From the NCBI RefSeq assembly GCF_000002985.6, contig NC_003282.8, positions 7,998,001 to 8,062,000 on the forward strand: a DNA stretch of 64,000 nt, in the 5' to 3' direction. A program made the position numbers and the translations under genes. The stretch comes from Caenorhabditis elegans (lineage: Eukaryota; Nematoda; Chromadorea; Rhabditida; Rhabditidae). Positions 1-13,292 of this stretch are shown here, in pieces. Each line of letters begins with the position of its first letter. Within the stretch, counting starts at the first letter, position 1. The notes beneath the pieces were generated by a model. The model did not search any database, had not been told where the DNA came from, and saw only the letters and a list, made by a program, of their open reading frames with translations.

Positions 1-3000
1 CAAGTTCTTCTTTCGGTTGTTGCCATTGTACCATTACACTATGTGGAGATCTAGCAGATGCTGCAACATTTCTTGGAGCAGCTGAAGGAGGTTGTTGAGG
101 CATTGTAACACTGTATGATGGAAGTGATGGTTTTCCAGGTCCATGTTTATTAGATGCAACAACTCGGAATTCTGCAGTTGAAGAAGGTCGTAAATCTTCG
201 ATATCTGTCCAACAACATGGTTTTCCCTCTTCTTTTGGAATATTATCAATGGCTGTTGTCCAATCACTCCATAATCCAGTTGGTCCCATTGTTCGCATTT
301 CGATAGCATGTTTGATGATTGGCTCATTACCATCGAATCCTTCATTCCAACGGACACGAACTTTAGCTGGCATTGTCTCATTGTGAAGCTCAGCACGAAC
401 ACGTTCAGGCATCGCGGGTTTTTCTGAAAAATATTTTTTTAGAATTGTGAAAATATATGAATACTGTCGGAACAGCCAAAGAGCAAATAGCTTCGACAAG
501 TTCATCTGGGGGAAATGCAAAACCAAACTACGAAGGCACTTTTTCACAAATAGAGTATTCAGTTCTATAAAAAATTAGCGCAATGAATCTTATTTTGGCA
601 CCTCATGTCCTATGCATGTTTAATACTTTTATGTCCACTACTTTCATGTTACCCATTATTCATCTCCCTGACACCCGCACATTCATGTACCAACTAATCA
701 ACTTTTCAGATGATAATTCATTTTCTGTATGTTTATTATCAATTTTTGTGATTATTATCAATCTCTCTATGATGTTTGGGCCTTAACTTATTCATGTCTA
801 TCCACTATTTATTTTTGATCACGATTTGAATCGTAATAAATACAATACAATACAATACTCCAGTATTTTTTTTTGGTTTTTTTTTTCGTTTTTCCGACAC
901 TTTGAAAAATGATTAATTTTTGGTAATTTTTCTTTTTTTTAGTAAAATTTATGTTTTTTTTTTCATTTTTTATCAACATAAACATAATTTAATTTTTAAA
1001 AAAGTGAATATTATGGTATTTAAATTTTTTTACGATTTTTCGGAAAATCAACAATTTTTCGTTCTTCGATTTTAAAATGCGATTTTTCTGGAAAAAATAT
1101 TTTCCAAAAACTCGAAAAAAAAAAGAAGTTTGAATGTGTTCATTTTGTTGAGAAAAAAAAACCTATGATTCCTTCAACATAGAATAAAAAGGGCCAAAAT
1201 TTCAAGCTACTTTCGAGAAATCTATTTTTTTTTTCAATCAAAAATTTTCAATTTTCCAGAAAAATTGCAAAAGCTACGCACTTGATTAGGAAAACTGTTA
1301 CTCGTTTTACGAAAATTTGTTAAAAACTCTTACCAATAATCTGCAACATTGCACTGGCATTTTCCTCTCGCCCATCTACAGTAACCCGACAACGATATTC
1401 TCCAGTATTATCAGGTCCAACTTGACGAATGATAAGACTTCCTTTTCGATTTCTCGAAATTCGCAATCCAGAATTTCCGTTAACAGGTAATAAAACATCA
1501 TTCAGATACCATTCGACAGAGGCTTTTCTGACATATTCTTTTGCAACTTCACATGAAAATTCAACATTTGTACCAATAAGACTCTTCTGATCAGCTGGTC
1601 CATATTCGATAAGTGAATCGCCGTTTACTTGAACATTTGCCGTTGCTTTGACATTACTTCCACTGATTTCACATGTATATTCTCCTTCATCAGATTTTCG
1701 AATATCATGAATAGCTAATCCATCATTTGTCAAATCATACTTCACATTATCCGTCTGAATTTCATGTCCATTCAAAAGCCAGATAATATTCGGTGGTGGG
1801 CTTCCAGTCGCTGCACATTCCATCATAATTCTGTCAGTTCCTGAAGCAACTGTCAAGTCCTTTGGTGTTTTTATCAATTTTTGTGATGGTTCAAGTTCCG
1901 ATGTGAATGGAAATAATTGCTCCTGACTCTTGGAATTGTCGAAAAATTTGAGTTTTCTTGGCGGTGGAGTTTCCATACTGATCTCTTCTTCAAGAGACAT
2001 TCCATCTTCAGACATTTCGGTTGCAACGGTCTCATTAGCTTCACCTTCTTTCACCCAAACACTAGCTAAATCAGCACCTGCTGCATTGGTAGCTTCGCAT
2101 TGATATAGTCCAAAATCGTCTTGTTTTATTCTGTCGATAGTAAGTTTTCCGCGTTGTGTAGTCATCTGGAAAAATAATAAATTTTATACTTATCCGGATT
2201 TATGGCAATTCTCTGCGGGTGCTGATGTGATATTAACTACTGATAATACAGGAATGTTTTATTTTTATAATATTATTTAAAAGTGTGAATCAGGTTTAAA
2301 ATTTTGAGATTTCTGTCAATTTTATGCATTTTTTGACATAAAAACTCTTTTTTCACTTGAAAATTCGAAGCAAAACGAATAATTTTGGTCGAAATACATT
2401 TGGTACCATTCTACTCCATACAAATCAACCTAGATCACCAATTCTACAAATCCCTCTCATAACGTTCAAAATACTTCTCATTCACATGGTCAAGTGACCA
2501 ATTTTAAATTCAGTCAAAGTGGTGCCACAATCTGCTTTTCCTCCCTCTTTATATTTCTTTGTATAATTATAACATATGGTCTCATCAAGTGCTTGTTTGT
2601 GTCTCCTCCAGCATCCCAGCAACCACACAACTTTTCCTCCTTCGAAACAAACAAATTTGTTCTCTAACATTTTCATAATCTCGCCATTCTACAACCAACA
2701 TTTGACCTTGAGATCCGTGAATTCTCCGAGAGAGAAACTGGATGGTTTCGAGAAGTACGTAATCCTGCACAATTAGTACGAAAAAGATGATGACGATCGG
2801 AGGTGGAAGAGGATAATTTTCGACGGTAAAAAGACGACGAAAAGTAGATAATTGGATGGATGGTTCCCGAATTAAAGTGAATAACTAACTATGTTTTCAC
2901 ATTATAATACTCTATTAATCTCTCAATACCATCTAAGAACCTAATAATCCCAACACTCAGAAACATATGTACAACCTATGTTACGCAATTTAAAAATTCT

Positions 3001-6000
3001 CAAGTATCTCGATATGCACACATGTATAATACGGTCACTCACCATTAATCCGTTCTTGTACCACTTGATATCCATTGAACTCTTCTTTTTCACAGAACAC
3101 TTCAGACTTAGACTGGATCCTACTGTTTTTTGTATTTCATTAGGCAAGTCTTTCAATATTGGCCGGCTGATAAATGTCATATACGCAGATTTTTGATCTG
3201 ACGTTCTTCCCATTGCTGCATCAGCACGACATTCGAGTTTATGCTCTCCACGGGTGAAGCTGGATGGATTAGAGATAATGAGTCGTCTATTGTTTAAAGT
3301 AGTCGTCATTCCAACTTCAGATCCGCTGATTTGTTGACCATTCAGAAACCATCTAATTCGTACATCATCCTTACTTCCAAATGAAGTCACACAATCAAAT
3401 ATTTCGTCGTGTGGAAGAGTTGATTCAATGATAGTCCGATCAGTTGGAAAATAAACGATTGATAATGTGTTTTGTAGAGATGGACTGAAAAATAAATATT
3501 TGATTGGTTTTTAAAAATTTTAAGTAACGGTTCTTGGTTTTTTTTTTCCAAAGATGACCCAAAAAACACTAAATTTCATAGAGGGACTTTTCATAAATTT
3601 TTTTAAGAAGGTTCAAAATTTCGAAAAAGAAGACACTACGGTACGGAAAAGTTGGAAAATTTCAGCTTTTAGTTAAAATTTTGTACTTTTTTCCTCGAAA
3701 TTTTCAGCCGTCATAAAATTTTTTGTGGTCTTGTTATGAATTGCGGTGTTTTGAGCCATTATGAATATAGAAAATCAAAAATATCAGTTTCTTGTCATTT
3801 TTGGTCAAAAGAAGTGAATTTTTAAACATTTTCCTCACGAATTAGCCGAGAATCTTACCTCAATCCATTATCTCTAACGTTATATTCTTTGGATACAATT
3901 TCTTTCAAATCATCACTACTGGCCATCAGCTTGTATGCTCCAAAATCGTCCCTCTTCACACCGGTAACCACGAGATTTCCATCACTGGTCACAAAGTGTG
4001 TGGCGTCCGGAGTGACCTATAAACAAGAAGTAAACATACAACACAATATACTTTGTGAGGGGGAACACTTGAGTGGACGTGGTGAGAGATGAAAGCTTGT
4101 TGAGCTTACAAGTAGTAACTCTTGAAGTTTCGTGCGGAAGAAAAATTGTTACTCACTGACACTGACAAAAATGAATTTTATTGGAATATAAATTTTTCGT
4201 TTAATTTTTAGAACTGCAGATTCGTGACTAAAATTTAAAAAGTACCTGATGAGAGTCATCCTTAATCCATGAATAGGATATATCAAGATTCCGTGAAGCA
4301 AGAAGAGTTGGCCTTCGGAGCACAAAGTATCGTCCAACTCCTGTTGTAACTTCGTATTGAACAGATTCATCTGATGCATCGAAATCGTCAAGATCTGAAA
4401 ATAATGGTTTTTTTTTATTTTTCAACTATTTGCAACATTTGTATTTCTCCAAAGAATCAGTCTCCCACATTCATTCCATTCAAACCGTCACCAATGGTGC
4501 TCGCGCATTCTCAATAGTTTGCTCAATTCGAACATGAGAAGCTGATTATATGGAGGTCTCACTCCTTCATTGTCTGACTGCACTCTCTCAATCTCTCAAT
4601 GATCTTCCGCGCGTTTTATTGAGAGAGCGTTAGTGTGTTTCGCAAAGCAAATTGTGCCGGTCTCTCTTGCCTATTCACAAAACTGTCATAAACACTTTTT
4701 GGAGAACCTTGCCCCATGCACAGATGTGTGAGAGAGAGACCCATCTTCACTGAGGTGTGCAAAGAGCATGTTCGAGTGCCGCGCGGCAATGAGCATAAAA
4801 CGATTATAATCAGAGCCTGTTGGCGCCTCATAAACATTGTGCAAAGATTTACGAACGCATCTGCTACGGTCGGCTCAAATGACTGTTGATCTCAACTTTT
4901 CCCACTAAGAATGAAAGAAAGAATATATTAAACAAATAATATTCGGCAATATACTGAAAATCCATTCGAAACTGAATTGAAACATTTTCAGATCGACTTT
5001 TTTCCAGTTTGATTATCTGCCGCTAAATATTTTGTAGGGACCTATTTAGAAAGTCCTCTTTCAAATAATAAAAGTTTCATTTGAAAGTCTAATTGTACTT
5101 CTCTTATTAGATTTTATATAGTCCGTAGTGTCCATCAGTTTCCATAACACCTGTTAACCATTTAGACCCCTTTATTATGTTTTTCTGTGTGTGTTTGTGT
5201 TGACGCTAGGAGCAAACATTTCTATATATGTATTCTAGGTGTTTGGGAAACATATACAGCCCCGTTGCTGTAGCAGAAAAAGAAAGAAAGAAAGTAAGAC
5301 CCTTTTCTACCTTCGAAACCTGACACCTCCATACTAGTGACCAAAATTGGTCATTTTCCGGCGGCGTCTTGCATGTTTTTAGGTAAGTTCCGACAAATCC
5401 TGTTAGTCATCAAGTTGTTGTACTAGTGGTGGTGGTCACTAAACTAATCAAGAAGGAGCGGAACGGAAAGAAAAGTATGATTTGTATCAAATGAGTCAGA
5501 TATTGTGTTAAGCAAGTCAAGAGGTCAAAAGAATTGAGCAAAATTTCTAATTTTTCCTTTAAAAAACTCACACTTGGAGCGAACCATAGATGGTGGTGAA
5601 ATTGCTGCGCCAACCGTATTCCTAGCAACACATCGATATTTCTTTTCGTCATTGACACGAGAAGCTTGTACTTCACAGAACTTCGAGGTGGCAATGAGCT
5701 CGCCAGATGCGTCGCCTATTCGCCATTCGTACTGCTCAGCGAGCTCGGCGTCGTCGCATTTTAATCGAATGATTTCGCCTGAAAACAATTCAATACGTAA
5801 TTATATCTGAATTCAAACTAAAAGCTGTTTTTGAATGCTTCTTTTTTCAAATTTAAATTACATTTAACTGTAAATCTCAAGTATTTAAAAGCAAAGAAAA
5901 TGAAAACAAACCCTCAACGGCAACTTTTTGCTCGACAGATCCACCATCCTGGAAAATGGGTGGTTTACCCAAAACCAGCTGTGTGTAACCAATAGTCCAC

Positions 6001-6044
6001 AATACCGTAGTGGTATAAAAAATCAGTAATAAGCGATTTCTCAT
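1..6044 (-). CDS. rig-4: Sidekick-type neuronal IgCAM, 5' part (6 Ig domains and first FN3 domains)
   Basis: Coding exons on the minus strand are 6044-5912, 5778-5572, 4394-4246, 4016-3859, 3484-3043, 2165-1334 and 423-1, continuing past the left edge. All junctions are GT/AG and keep one frame, giving about 781 residues. The start is the first in-frame ATG after an acceptor at 6121-6126 and opens a hydrophobic signal peptide (MRNRLLLIFYTTTVLW, cut near residue 26). Six Ig domains follow, at roughly 27-115, 116-215, 216-310, 312-395, 460-550 and 550-640, then a fibronectin III domain from about 642 and the start of a second. Six Ig then FN3 repeats is the sidekick order, and C. elegans rig-4 is that homologue. 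Sidekick proteins are single-pass homophilic adhesion molecules at synapses and cell contacts. Ig2 lacks both usual cysteines, and an acidic linker of about 60 residues separates Ig4 from Ig5. The family call is firm; the symbol is from memory of the domain layout. Confidence 0.88.
424..1333 (-). other. rig-4 intron rich in A and T runs
   Basis: Intron between the Ig6 exon and the first FN3 exon. It holds many runs of 6-10 A or T spaced about every 10-20 bases, mainly at 860-1290, and a short ATACA tandem at about 835-856. The runs resemble the periodic A/T clusters known from C. elegans germline-expressed genes. No exon or RNA gene is seen. Confidence 0.5.
2166..3042 (-). other. rig-4 intron inside Ig4
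   Basis: This 877-bp intron splits Ig4 between its C-strand half (ending ...WYKNGLM) and its second half (MTTQRGKL...). Short open frames on both strands at 2482-2776 overlap each other and lack splice logic or family resemblance. I see no feature in it. Confidence 0.5.
4395..5571 (-). other. rig-4 large intron between Ig1 and Ig2 exons
   Basis: This 1177-bp intron is the largest of the rig-4 introns within the window. The stretch 4480-4860 is less AT-rich than its surroundings and carries repeated CTCTCTC or GAGAGAG blocks, which could reflect an internal regulatory or alternative start region. A GAAA tandem lies at about 5279-5296. No exon with good splice sites was found. Confidence 0.4.
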
Positions 6045-6120
6045 CGTTCCTCCATGTGTACTTCTCCTCGTTTTCGTCGTCGTTCTTCTGTTTTCCTTCG
6101 TGTTTGACGACACTGTGATC

Positions 6121-6126
6121 TAAAAT
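6121..6126 (-). promoter_or_regulatory. Splice or trans-splice acceptor before the rig-4 start
   Basis: On the minus strand TTTTAG ends at 6121 and the exon starts at 6120, 77 bases before the chosen ATG at 6044. The only earlier ATG in this exon is out of frame with the signal peptide. The site fits SL1 trans-splicing or an upstream non-coding exon. Confidence 0.5.
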
Positions 6127-6489
6127 ACTTGGAGCTTAAATTTAAAATTTTATATTTTTTTAGCAAAAAATAAAGTTCAACAAATGAGGCAATGCGGATT
6201 AAAAATGAGAAATCATACAAAAGTCGCTATACTCTATAATCAAGAATAAATCGGACGGAATAGATGCCAAATTGGCGCCTTTTCGCACTTAAAGACGATT
6301 TGTGGAAGAAAGTAGGAAACATACAGAAGGCACGCAGACGTCGACAATTCCACTTCTGACACCTTTTTTGTTCGCACCTCTTATATGTATATCTTATTAT
6401 ATACGTATGATACATTGCCTTATGTTTGGAACTATTGGATGAGAAGACATTGGTAATGTGAGATATTCGAAGAGAAAGTGCGTAGTGAT

Positions 6490-6880
6490 TAAGGCATCCA
6501 CGGAGGCGAGGCGTGAAAAGTGTACACCACGCCCGCCCTACTCCTTCGCCCTCCTATCGCCCGCCCTATCGCCGTATTGTGCAAAGTTGCGTCATATAGA
6601 TTAGTGGCCGACGCTTCGCGAGTTGCGCGTCACTATAGTTTGTGTGCAATACACTGACTTATTTTCTCTCTTTCAAACAGTATGTTTGTTGTTTTAATAT
6701 TGATAAACTATGTTTTAAAGGATTCTTTATTTGATTTTTATAATTAAAAATGTTCGATTTTCAGTTTTCTTTTACTTTTTCTCAAAAAAAAAAATTAGTA
6801 GGGCGATAGGGCGAGGCGACGGGAGGGCGGTGTGTGGTGTGGGGCGGGCGGGCGGTTTCAACGCCTTCGTGGATGCCTTA
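6490..6880. mobile_element. hAT-like non-autonomous DNA transposon (391 bp) with 8-bp target duplication
   Basis: The ends are inverted: the left end begins TAAGGCATCCACGGAGGCG, and the right end, read on the other strand, begins TAAGGCATCCACGAAGGCG. GTAGTGAT occurs directly outside both ends (6482-6489 and 6881-6888), an 8-bp target site duplication of the kind made by hAT transposases. The body has no transposase frame, so it would move only with help from elsewhere. The left arm is C-rich and the right arm G-rich (many GGGCG and GGCGGG blocks), with an AT-rich middle at about 6650-6800. It lies within 500 bases of the rig-4 start. Confidence 0.85.
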
Positions 6881-6888
6881 GTAGTGAT

Positions 6889-9800
6889 ACGGAAAGAAGA
6901 ATCAGATATTTTAATAGGCATTTTTGAAACTCAAAATCCTCTACCATTTTTATATAAATTCAATTAAATCACAAAATGATGTGAGAAACCCATAAAATTA
7001 AAGAATTTTAATATTTCCAAAATGAATTCGAAACTGTTCTACAAGAAGCATTAGATACATTTTCAATCACTGAAAACTATAAATTTCTAGAAATATCGAC
7101 AAATAAAAATGTCCACCACTACGTTTTAATGCTTTACGTTCGGTACATGGGAAAATTGAAAATTCAAAACAACATTGAAAAATGAATTCCTAGACAATTT
7201 CAGTTTACTGCCAGCTGACTGAAAGTAGTAGTAGCCATATCGAACAGTAAAGATAAGCAAGAATATGTTGATGACTAACAAACCAAGTAGGACGCAGGAT
7301 GCATAACAGTTGGTGGGTGAAAAGTAGGCGGAGCTTAAGACCTGTGAGACCATGTGGCACGTTCAAGTGGAAAATAGGAGGATCATGGGCAATGGAAATT
7401 AATGTATTCAAATGATTGCTCTAATGGGGCTTCAGAGGGGGTCACCTACAGAATATATCAGATTCTGGGTTCAAGGTGTGTGTTTGAATGAAAATTGAGA
7501 AGAAATGGAGGAATGAGAGATGGAAAGAAAAGGAAAAAAGAGGCGAGTGTTGAAATGCACACCGGGCGCCCTTTTCCTCCGATAACACCATTCCCATTGT
7601 TTACCATTTGGAGGTAAAGGCGGTCGAATTGAATAGAAGAAAAAGAATAGTCTATTATCATGAAAGTGTAGGTGGGAAAGGAACTTATTTGATAGGGCGG
7701 AAATTTGAATTTGAAGGGAGCCAAGAGTGGTACGGTAATACCAAATAATATGAGATCAGAATCAAATAACGAAACATTTTAAAAACTTGTGGAGATTATT
7801 CTGACGAATTGTTTTTTTTTTGTTAGAACGGCGGGTTGAACTAAGATGTTGCAAAATCGAGTATAGGTACACAGACAGTAATGATCCAGAACCTTGCTAT
7901 AAGCTACCGGATGTGATGTGTCACTGAATACCAACAGGTCGTTCGAGAATGGATTTGAATGCATGCGTCATCTAATGGAGAACATGAATTTTAGTGTTGA
8001 ATTGATGACGATTTTCATTTTTTTATTTCACTGGGCTAACAGTTGATTATATTTTAAAAAATTGATCTTTGGAAATAGCGTAATGTATGTTAGGTGTGAA
8101 AATAGACACGAACACCGCAATATGGAAAGAATGAATAGCATACTCGAACGGTAATTTCCGTCTCAGATGTTTCACCCAGCAATAGACGGAAATAAGAATT
8201 GACCTTTGTCTTGAGTGCTCCACGTTGAATCAAAACCTCCTAGATCAAGTATTAATAAGGACGAGAGGAGAGGGAAACGTGGCGGCAAATCATAAAGAAA
8301 GGTTGGCAATTATGATTATGACGCTGTCTTTTTCCATGTTTACGTAATATTATTCGCAATTTGGAAGTGAATCTCGAGGTATGACACAACAAATATAAAC
8401 GCTGTAGGATATTACAATCTAAACATCCAAATGAAAAAAATTAAAAGTTAAGGTTGACTACTGCCATGGCAACTGTAGTACTACTACTCGGATTCTGCAG
8501 ATTTCGGAAAGGGCATAAAAACATGACGGACTTGTTGTATAACCAGGGCCTAACGATCATCATGGGAATTGATGAGAGGGACGATGAAGACGACGACAAT
8601 CATCGGACACTTCACACGCTCTTCAAGGGGAGAGAGAGAGTTCATTCAGTTTTTACAAGCATGTTAACATTGTGGAATTTTGAGATCTTATGCAAAGTGA
8701 CGGAACGGGAAATGTATTCCGGGCTCATTTGAAAAAAAAAAGACAAGCCTAAAATTTCATATGAACTATTTCTAGACGTACGTTTGAACGTTTTCCAAAA
8801 AGACCAATTTGAAGCTGACTATGCACACAACCTTTAAAAGTAAAAATGCTCCTGCTAAAAGTTAGTTCTGAGCGAAACGACAAGGTCGATCGAAAGGGGA
8901 ACGCTGTCCATTCATTATTCTCGCCTCCCACACATTCTTTTTTTCTTCGATTCGAGTATTTCTTTGACAAAAGTACGTCGTTTTCCTCGTTTTCGCCTCC
9001 TCTACCCAGCTGTGCTTGTTGGTGCTGTCTTATGGGCTCGTAGCGATGAAAAATTTGAATAACCGGGCAACTCCGGGAGAGGGTTTTTGCAAGAAAAGCG
9101 AAGAGTCAACGAAGAAGCACAGAATAGAGAAGAAAATGAAGATGCACTTCAGTTGCCAAGATTATCCAAAAAAGTTGGATATCTCAATTTTGGCAAACCA
9201 ATGTACATCATGACGGTGATTGCTGAAAAACCAAAAACTGATGAAAATCTGGAGACATTGGAATAAGCAAACTAAGATGAAGCGGATATATATTCTCGGA
9301 AAGTAAGTCACCGAAAGGGTCGTCGGGCGCCCTCTCCGCGATAGCCAGATCATTATCGACTGCTACTGGTGGAAAAAAGAGACGTAGTGACGACTGGTAA
9401 CCAGATGTATCGTCTAGATGTATCTAGAAACTTTCCGCTGTGAAGATTAGCTGGCAGTCTGCCTACTATGAATGCTTTGAAATGTTTCAATCAATTGGTA
9501 ATAAGTCCGAGACTAATCCACAGCGAATTGAAAAGAAACTATGGAGAAATTCCATTCAAGGGAATAGAAGGAAACGGCGGGAGACTTCAAAAACTATTCG
9601 GGAAGAAAAGAATCCGTCATGTTTTTTGCGAATGGGTAAGCAGCAAACAAATTGGATGAGGTTTTGAACAAGCCAAGTGACGATTGAGATGAGTGAAGAT
9701 AGGTAGACGTTGGAAATAATAAGCATAACTAGTAGTAGGTTAGGTGACTGAACTGGATAGATTTCAAAGGAACATAACTACGATCAGAACTTCGAATACA

Positions 9801-12800
9801 AAAGAATGTCAATTCCAAAAACAAATTTCCTAGGTTTCGAAGAAATGAAAATTCATCTACTGAAATTAAACATATCAGAAAATTCCGCACTTTCTCCTAT
9901 GTGTATTATTAAAATTAAATGTCCGTTTCGAAAATAAGGAAATACTGCTTAAAATATTTCAATATGCCATAGGAATTTCGTACATTTTATCATTAGAAAG
10001 GACTATGAGCATTCAGGAATGTTAGAGACATGATAAGCCTAGATGGATCCCCGATTTGGAAGATATAGTTAGAAAAGCGTGGGAAAATGCGCGAAAACAT
10101 AGTATCTAGGAGAAAAGAAGTCTCTTAGACATAAATGAACGGGAAGAATGAAGCCCAACTAGATACTCGATGCTCTTCTCTCTCCCGTAGGGATACCAAG
10201 AGATACGTGCGGATACATGAAGATACCTGAGAGACTCAGAGATCAGGAAAGAGTGTGCGCGAAGAGCTGGCTGCTGGAGAGCAAATATGGTTAAAACCAT
10301 ATATGACAGTGGATAGAAGAAGGAAGAGGCTAACTAACACAACATAGGTAAATGAAAGAAAGGAGGACATAGAGAGAGAGATGCAGAGGTAGCGGATGAC
10401 CAGGCAACGGACGGACACAAATGAAAAAAGAGACAGGCTACCTGTCCACTGTTCTGTGTGTGCGATATACACGCGGCAGATGCTTGGGGACAACAGACGG
10501 ACGGCACCGTGCGGACAACAACAGTCCACTGACATGTAAATCCTATACTGGATATTTGTTTCAAATCTTTCAGGTCTCTGGTTTTGTAATGGATTATTTC
10601 TAGATATGAATAGTCACATTTTACTTCTACATTATCAGAGCAAAAATAAATTCTCAAACTGATTGAATTCTTATAGTTTGTTTTTAGAGAGTCCCTATAA
10701 CTTATGACCCCTTAAGACTGTCTGAACGTCCGATTCGTTCCTCAGCGACAATAAATCCGTTCGCTAATGGATATTTCATCCATTTCGCCTTCTCATCATT
10801 TTCAAAACCTTGAAAGAACGGTAAAAGTTTGTCTTCCAACCAAAATGAATGTGTAAGACGGGAGCGGGGCACTAGAGATGGACCGATAATTTGTTTCGAG
10901 GTGAAGCCTCCTTTTTCTTTGAAATTTCGTATACGACGAGAACGACTTGTCAATTTCGGAATTGAGCCTACGAGACGAGAGTTCTAAGCAGAGGAAATCC
11001 AACTTGGATTTGTGGAAAGATGATGAGGAAAGAAAAGTTGAAGAGAATTTGGAAATGTAGTGGAGAAAAAGAGAAGTATTCATCTGAAGAAAGCAGAAAT
11101 AAACAAGCTTATGGCTGTGATCGCGTATTTTTAAAATGAAAACATGGGTTTCGGGTAAGAAAATAGTATAAAAGTTTAGTTGGGAATGTGTGAACTGAAC
11201 TAAAAATACACTTTTTAAACAAAAATAGAGATAGGTTTCCACTATACGCAAGTAGACCAAATATTAAAAATTGAAGTTTTATAAATAGTTATTTTTGAAA
11301 ATCAAGAGTTTTGAAGTAAATAACTGAAAGAAAATCGCTTATTTTCCCATAGTATCAAAACTTATCATGATACGAGGTTAATTAGGGAGGTAACCTTCTG
11401 CTAACTAGATAGATAAACCAATAATCCGCAAAAGAAGAAACGAAAGGTGAAAAGTCGACACGGCGGTGAGAGAGAGACAGAACCCACGGGGCCACCAATC
11501 CGTCCGTCATTACACGATCAAGGCCATTTTCTGTAGAGAAGGGAATGGTGACGGCGGACGAGTGCCGTCGTTCTCTTTCTTTTGGCCCCCACGGTATATG
11601 GAATCTGAACACGATGATGACAATCAGGTGTTCGTGCACTTTCCCCTTGTTGTTCTCATCGACCTGATTATGGTTTGAATCGAGAGGAAATTCCGATTTC
11701 GCTTTTTTTTATTTTTTATCTATCAAATTGGGAGAAAGTCCATATAAATGGAAAGGGATTATAGTAAAACATCAGAAAAGGAAACGAATTGACTGGGCGG
11801 ATCGTCGTCCAATAATTGTTATTGTATGTTGCGTCAGTTGAAGAGGAAACAAATTGGCGTGCGGTGTATTACGCAGAAGGACGATAAGTAAGCAGGTCAC
11901 ATAGAAGTTTTCCGGCACAGTATTTCAATAATTAAGAGTTACAAATAAGATATTCGAAACTTTTTAAATAAGAAACTAACATAATTCGTTACGAAATTTT
12001 CAATCTACAAATCTACAAAATTTAGGTTTTATTTAGGATTTAGGAATTTAGGAATAAATTTAGGAATATTAGAGCTCCGAAAAAAATTAGATGCAAAATC
12101 CACTTACAAAAATGTGGGAAAATTCACAGCTTAAAAAAGGAATTGTTGAACAAATTGCTCGCCAGAAAATACGAAAAACTGACTAATTACCGAAACTTTC
12201 GCCTGTATTTTCTAATAGAGTGAGACGGATTTGGATGTCGGTAATAACCTAATTAGATCCTTTGGCAGCTTTTTAGACGTCTCTATTCACTCGCGCAATA
12301 ATTTTCATTCCGTTGGAGAGGAAAATAGGGGAAATGAGTGCTAGGAAGAATGAGAATAAACTAGAATTGTTCGGGATGGACAATGATTTTTGGATACGTG
12401 ACAGATCTTTAGTGACAACCATAAAAATTTCAAAAATCGAATCTTGATATTCAGCAGATAGAAAAATGCAGAAAAAGCTAATCATGACGAAAAGTTAGAT
12501 GTCATGATGATTCGGAGTACGCAAAACAAACATTTGTCAAATAATAAAAATATTCTAACAAAAAAAATTACTTTGAAAAGACAATTTACAAAGAAAAACA
12601 AAAAAAAATTGCTTCAAAAGTAGAAAGTTTCAGCTCAATCGATTAAAAACACACACACTTACGAGTGTTACCGTACTACTCTTAAAGGCGCGTGGGTTAG
12701 TGGGCCGCATGAGTCTCGACACGATCACAATAAAACACGCCTAGAAAGGGCTACTGTATTAGTTTTTCAATCGAATTTGGAGAGAAAAATGAGGGAATCA

Positions 12801-13292
12801 AAACGAATTTTTTAAAATAATAAATTCAAAACTTTAAATGGACGTCAAGGTGAAATGAAATCAATCGATAAAAACTATGAAGACACAATTCATGCAGAAT
12901 AAACAACACATTTTCTGAGATAATCTTCATTTTGTAAACATTTTCCATTTATAGCATCTCAAAACAAATAATTTTATGAATTTCTGGCGAAAAAAAATCT
13001 CGCTTTTCTTTTTTTGTAACGTAGCTATCACAATTTTCAAATCATTTATTACACGAATAAGGTGAGCTTGATGCAACGAGGAAAGTGAAACGAGAGAAAA
13101 TCGGCTTTAGAGAATTTTGACTGGAATTGATGTTTGGAATATTTGACACGTGGAAAGACGGGAAAGAAAGAGCACAAGAATTGGTGAAGATTGTAGCACC
13201 GTTCACAGAAAATGAATATTATAAATTATGAGGTGATGTATTATATCTAGTTGAATCTTAATTAGACTATAATATAGAAAATTTCGGAAAAT
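6889..13292. other. Intergenic DNA between rig-4 and the next gene, no gene supported
   Basis: Short open frames occur on both strands, but none has paired splice sites, codon bias or a recognisable domain. Parts of 8450-11700 have GA-rich blocks on the plus strand (CT-rich on the minus strand), as in C. elegans upstream regions, so promoter or non-coding 5' exons of minus-strand rig-4 may lie here. A perfect inverted repeat ATATGGTT-AA-AACCATAT is at 10287-10304, and a TTAGGAA/TTTAGGA tandem at about 12020-12072. The stretch at 12660-12760 contains CTTAAAGGCGCGTGG and CTACTGTA, words typical of dispersed C. elegans repeats, so it may be a repeat fragment. Confidence 0.45.
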
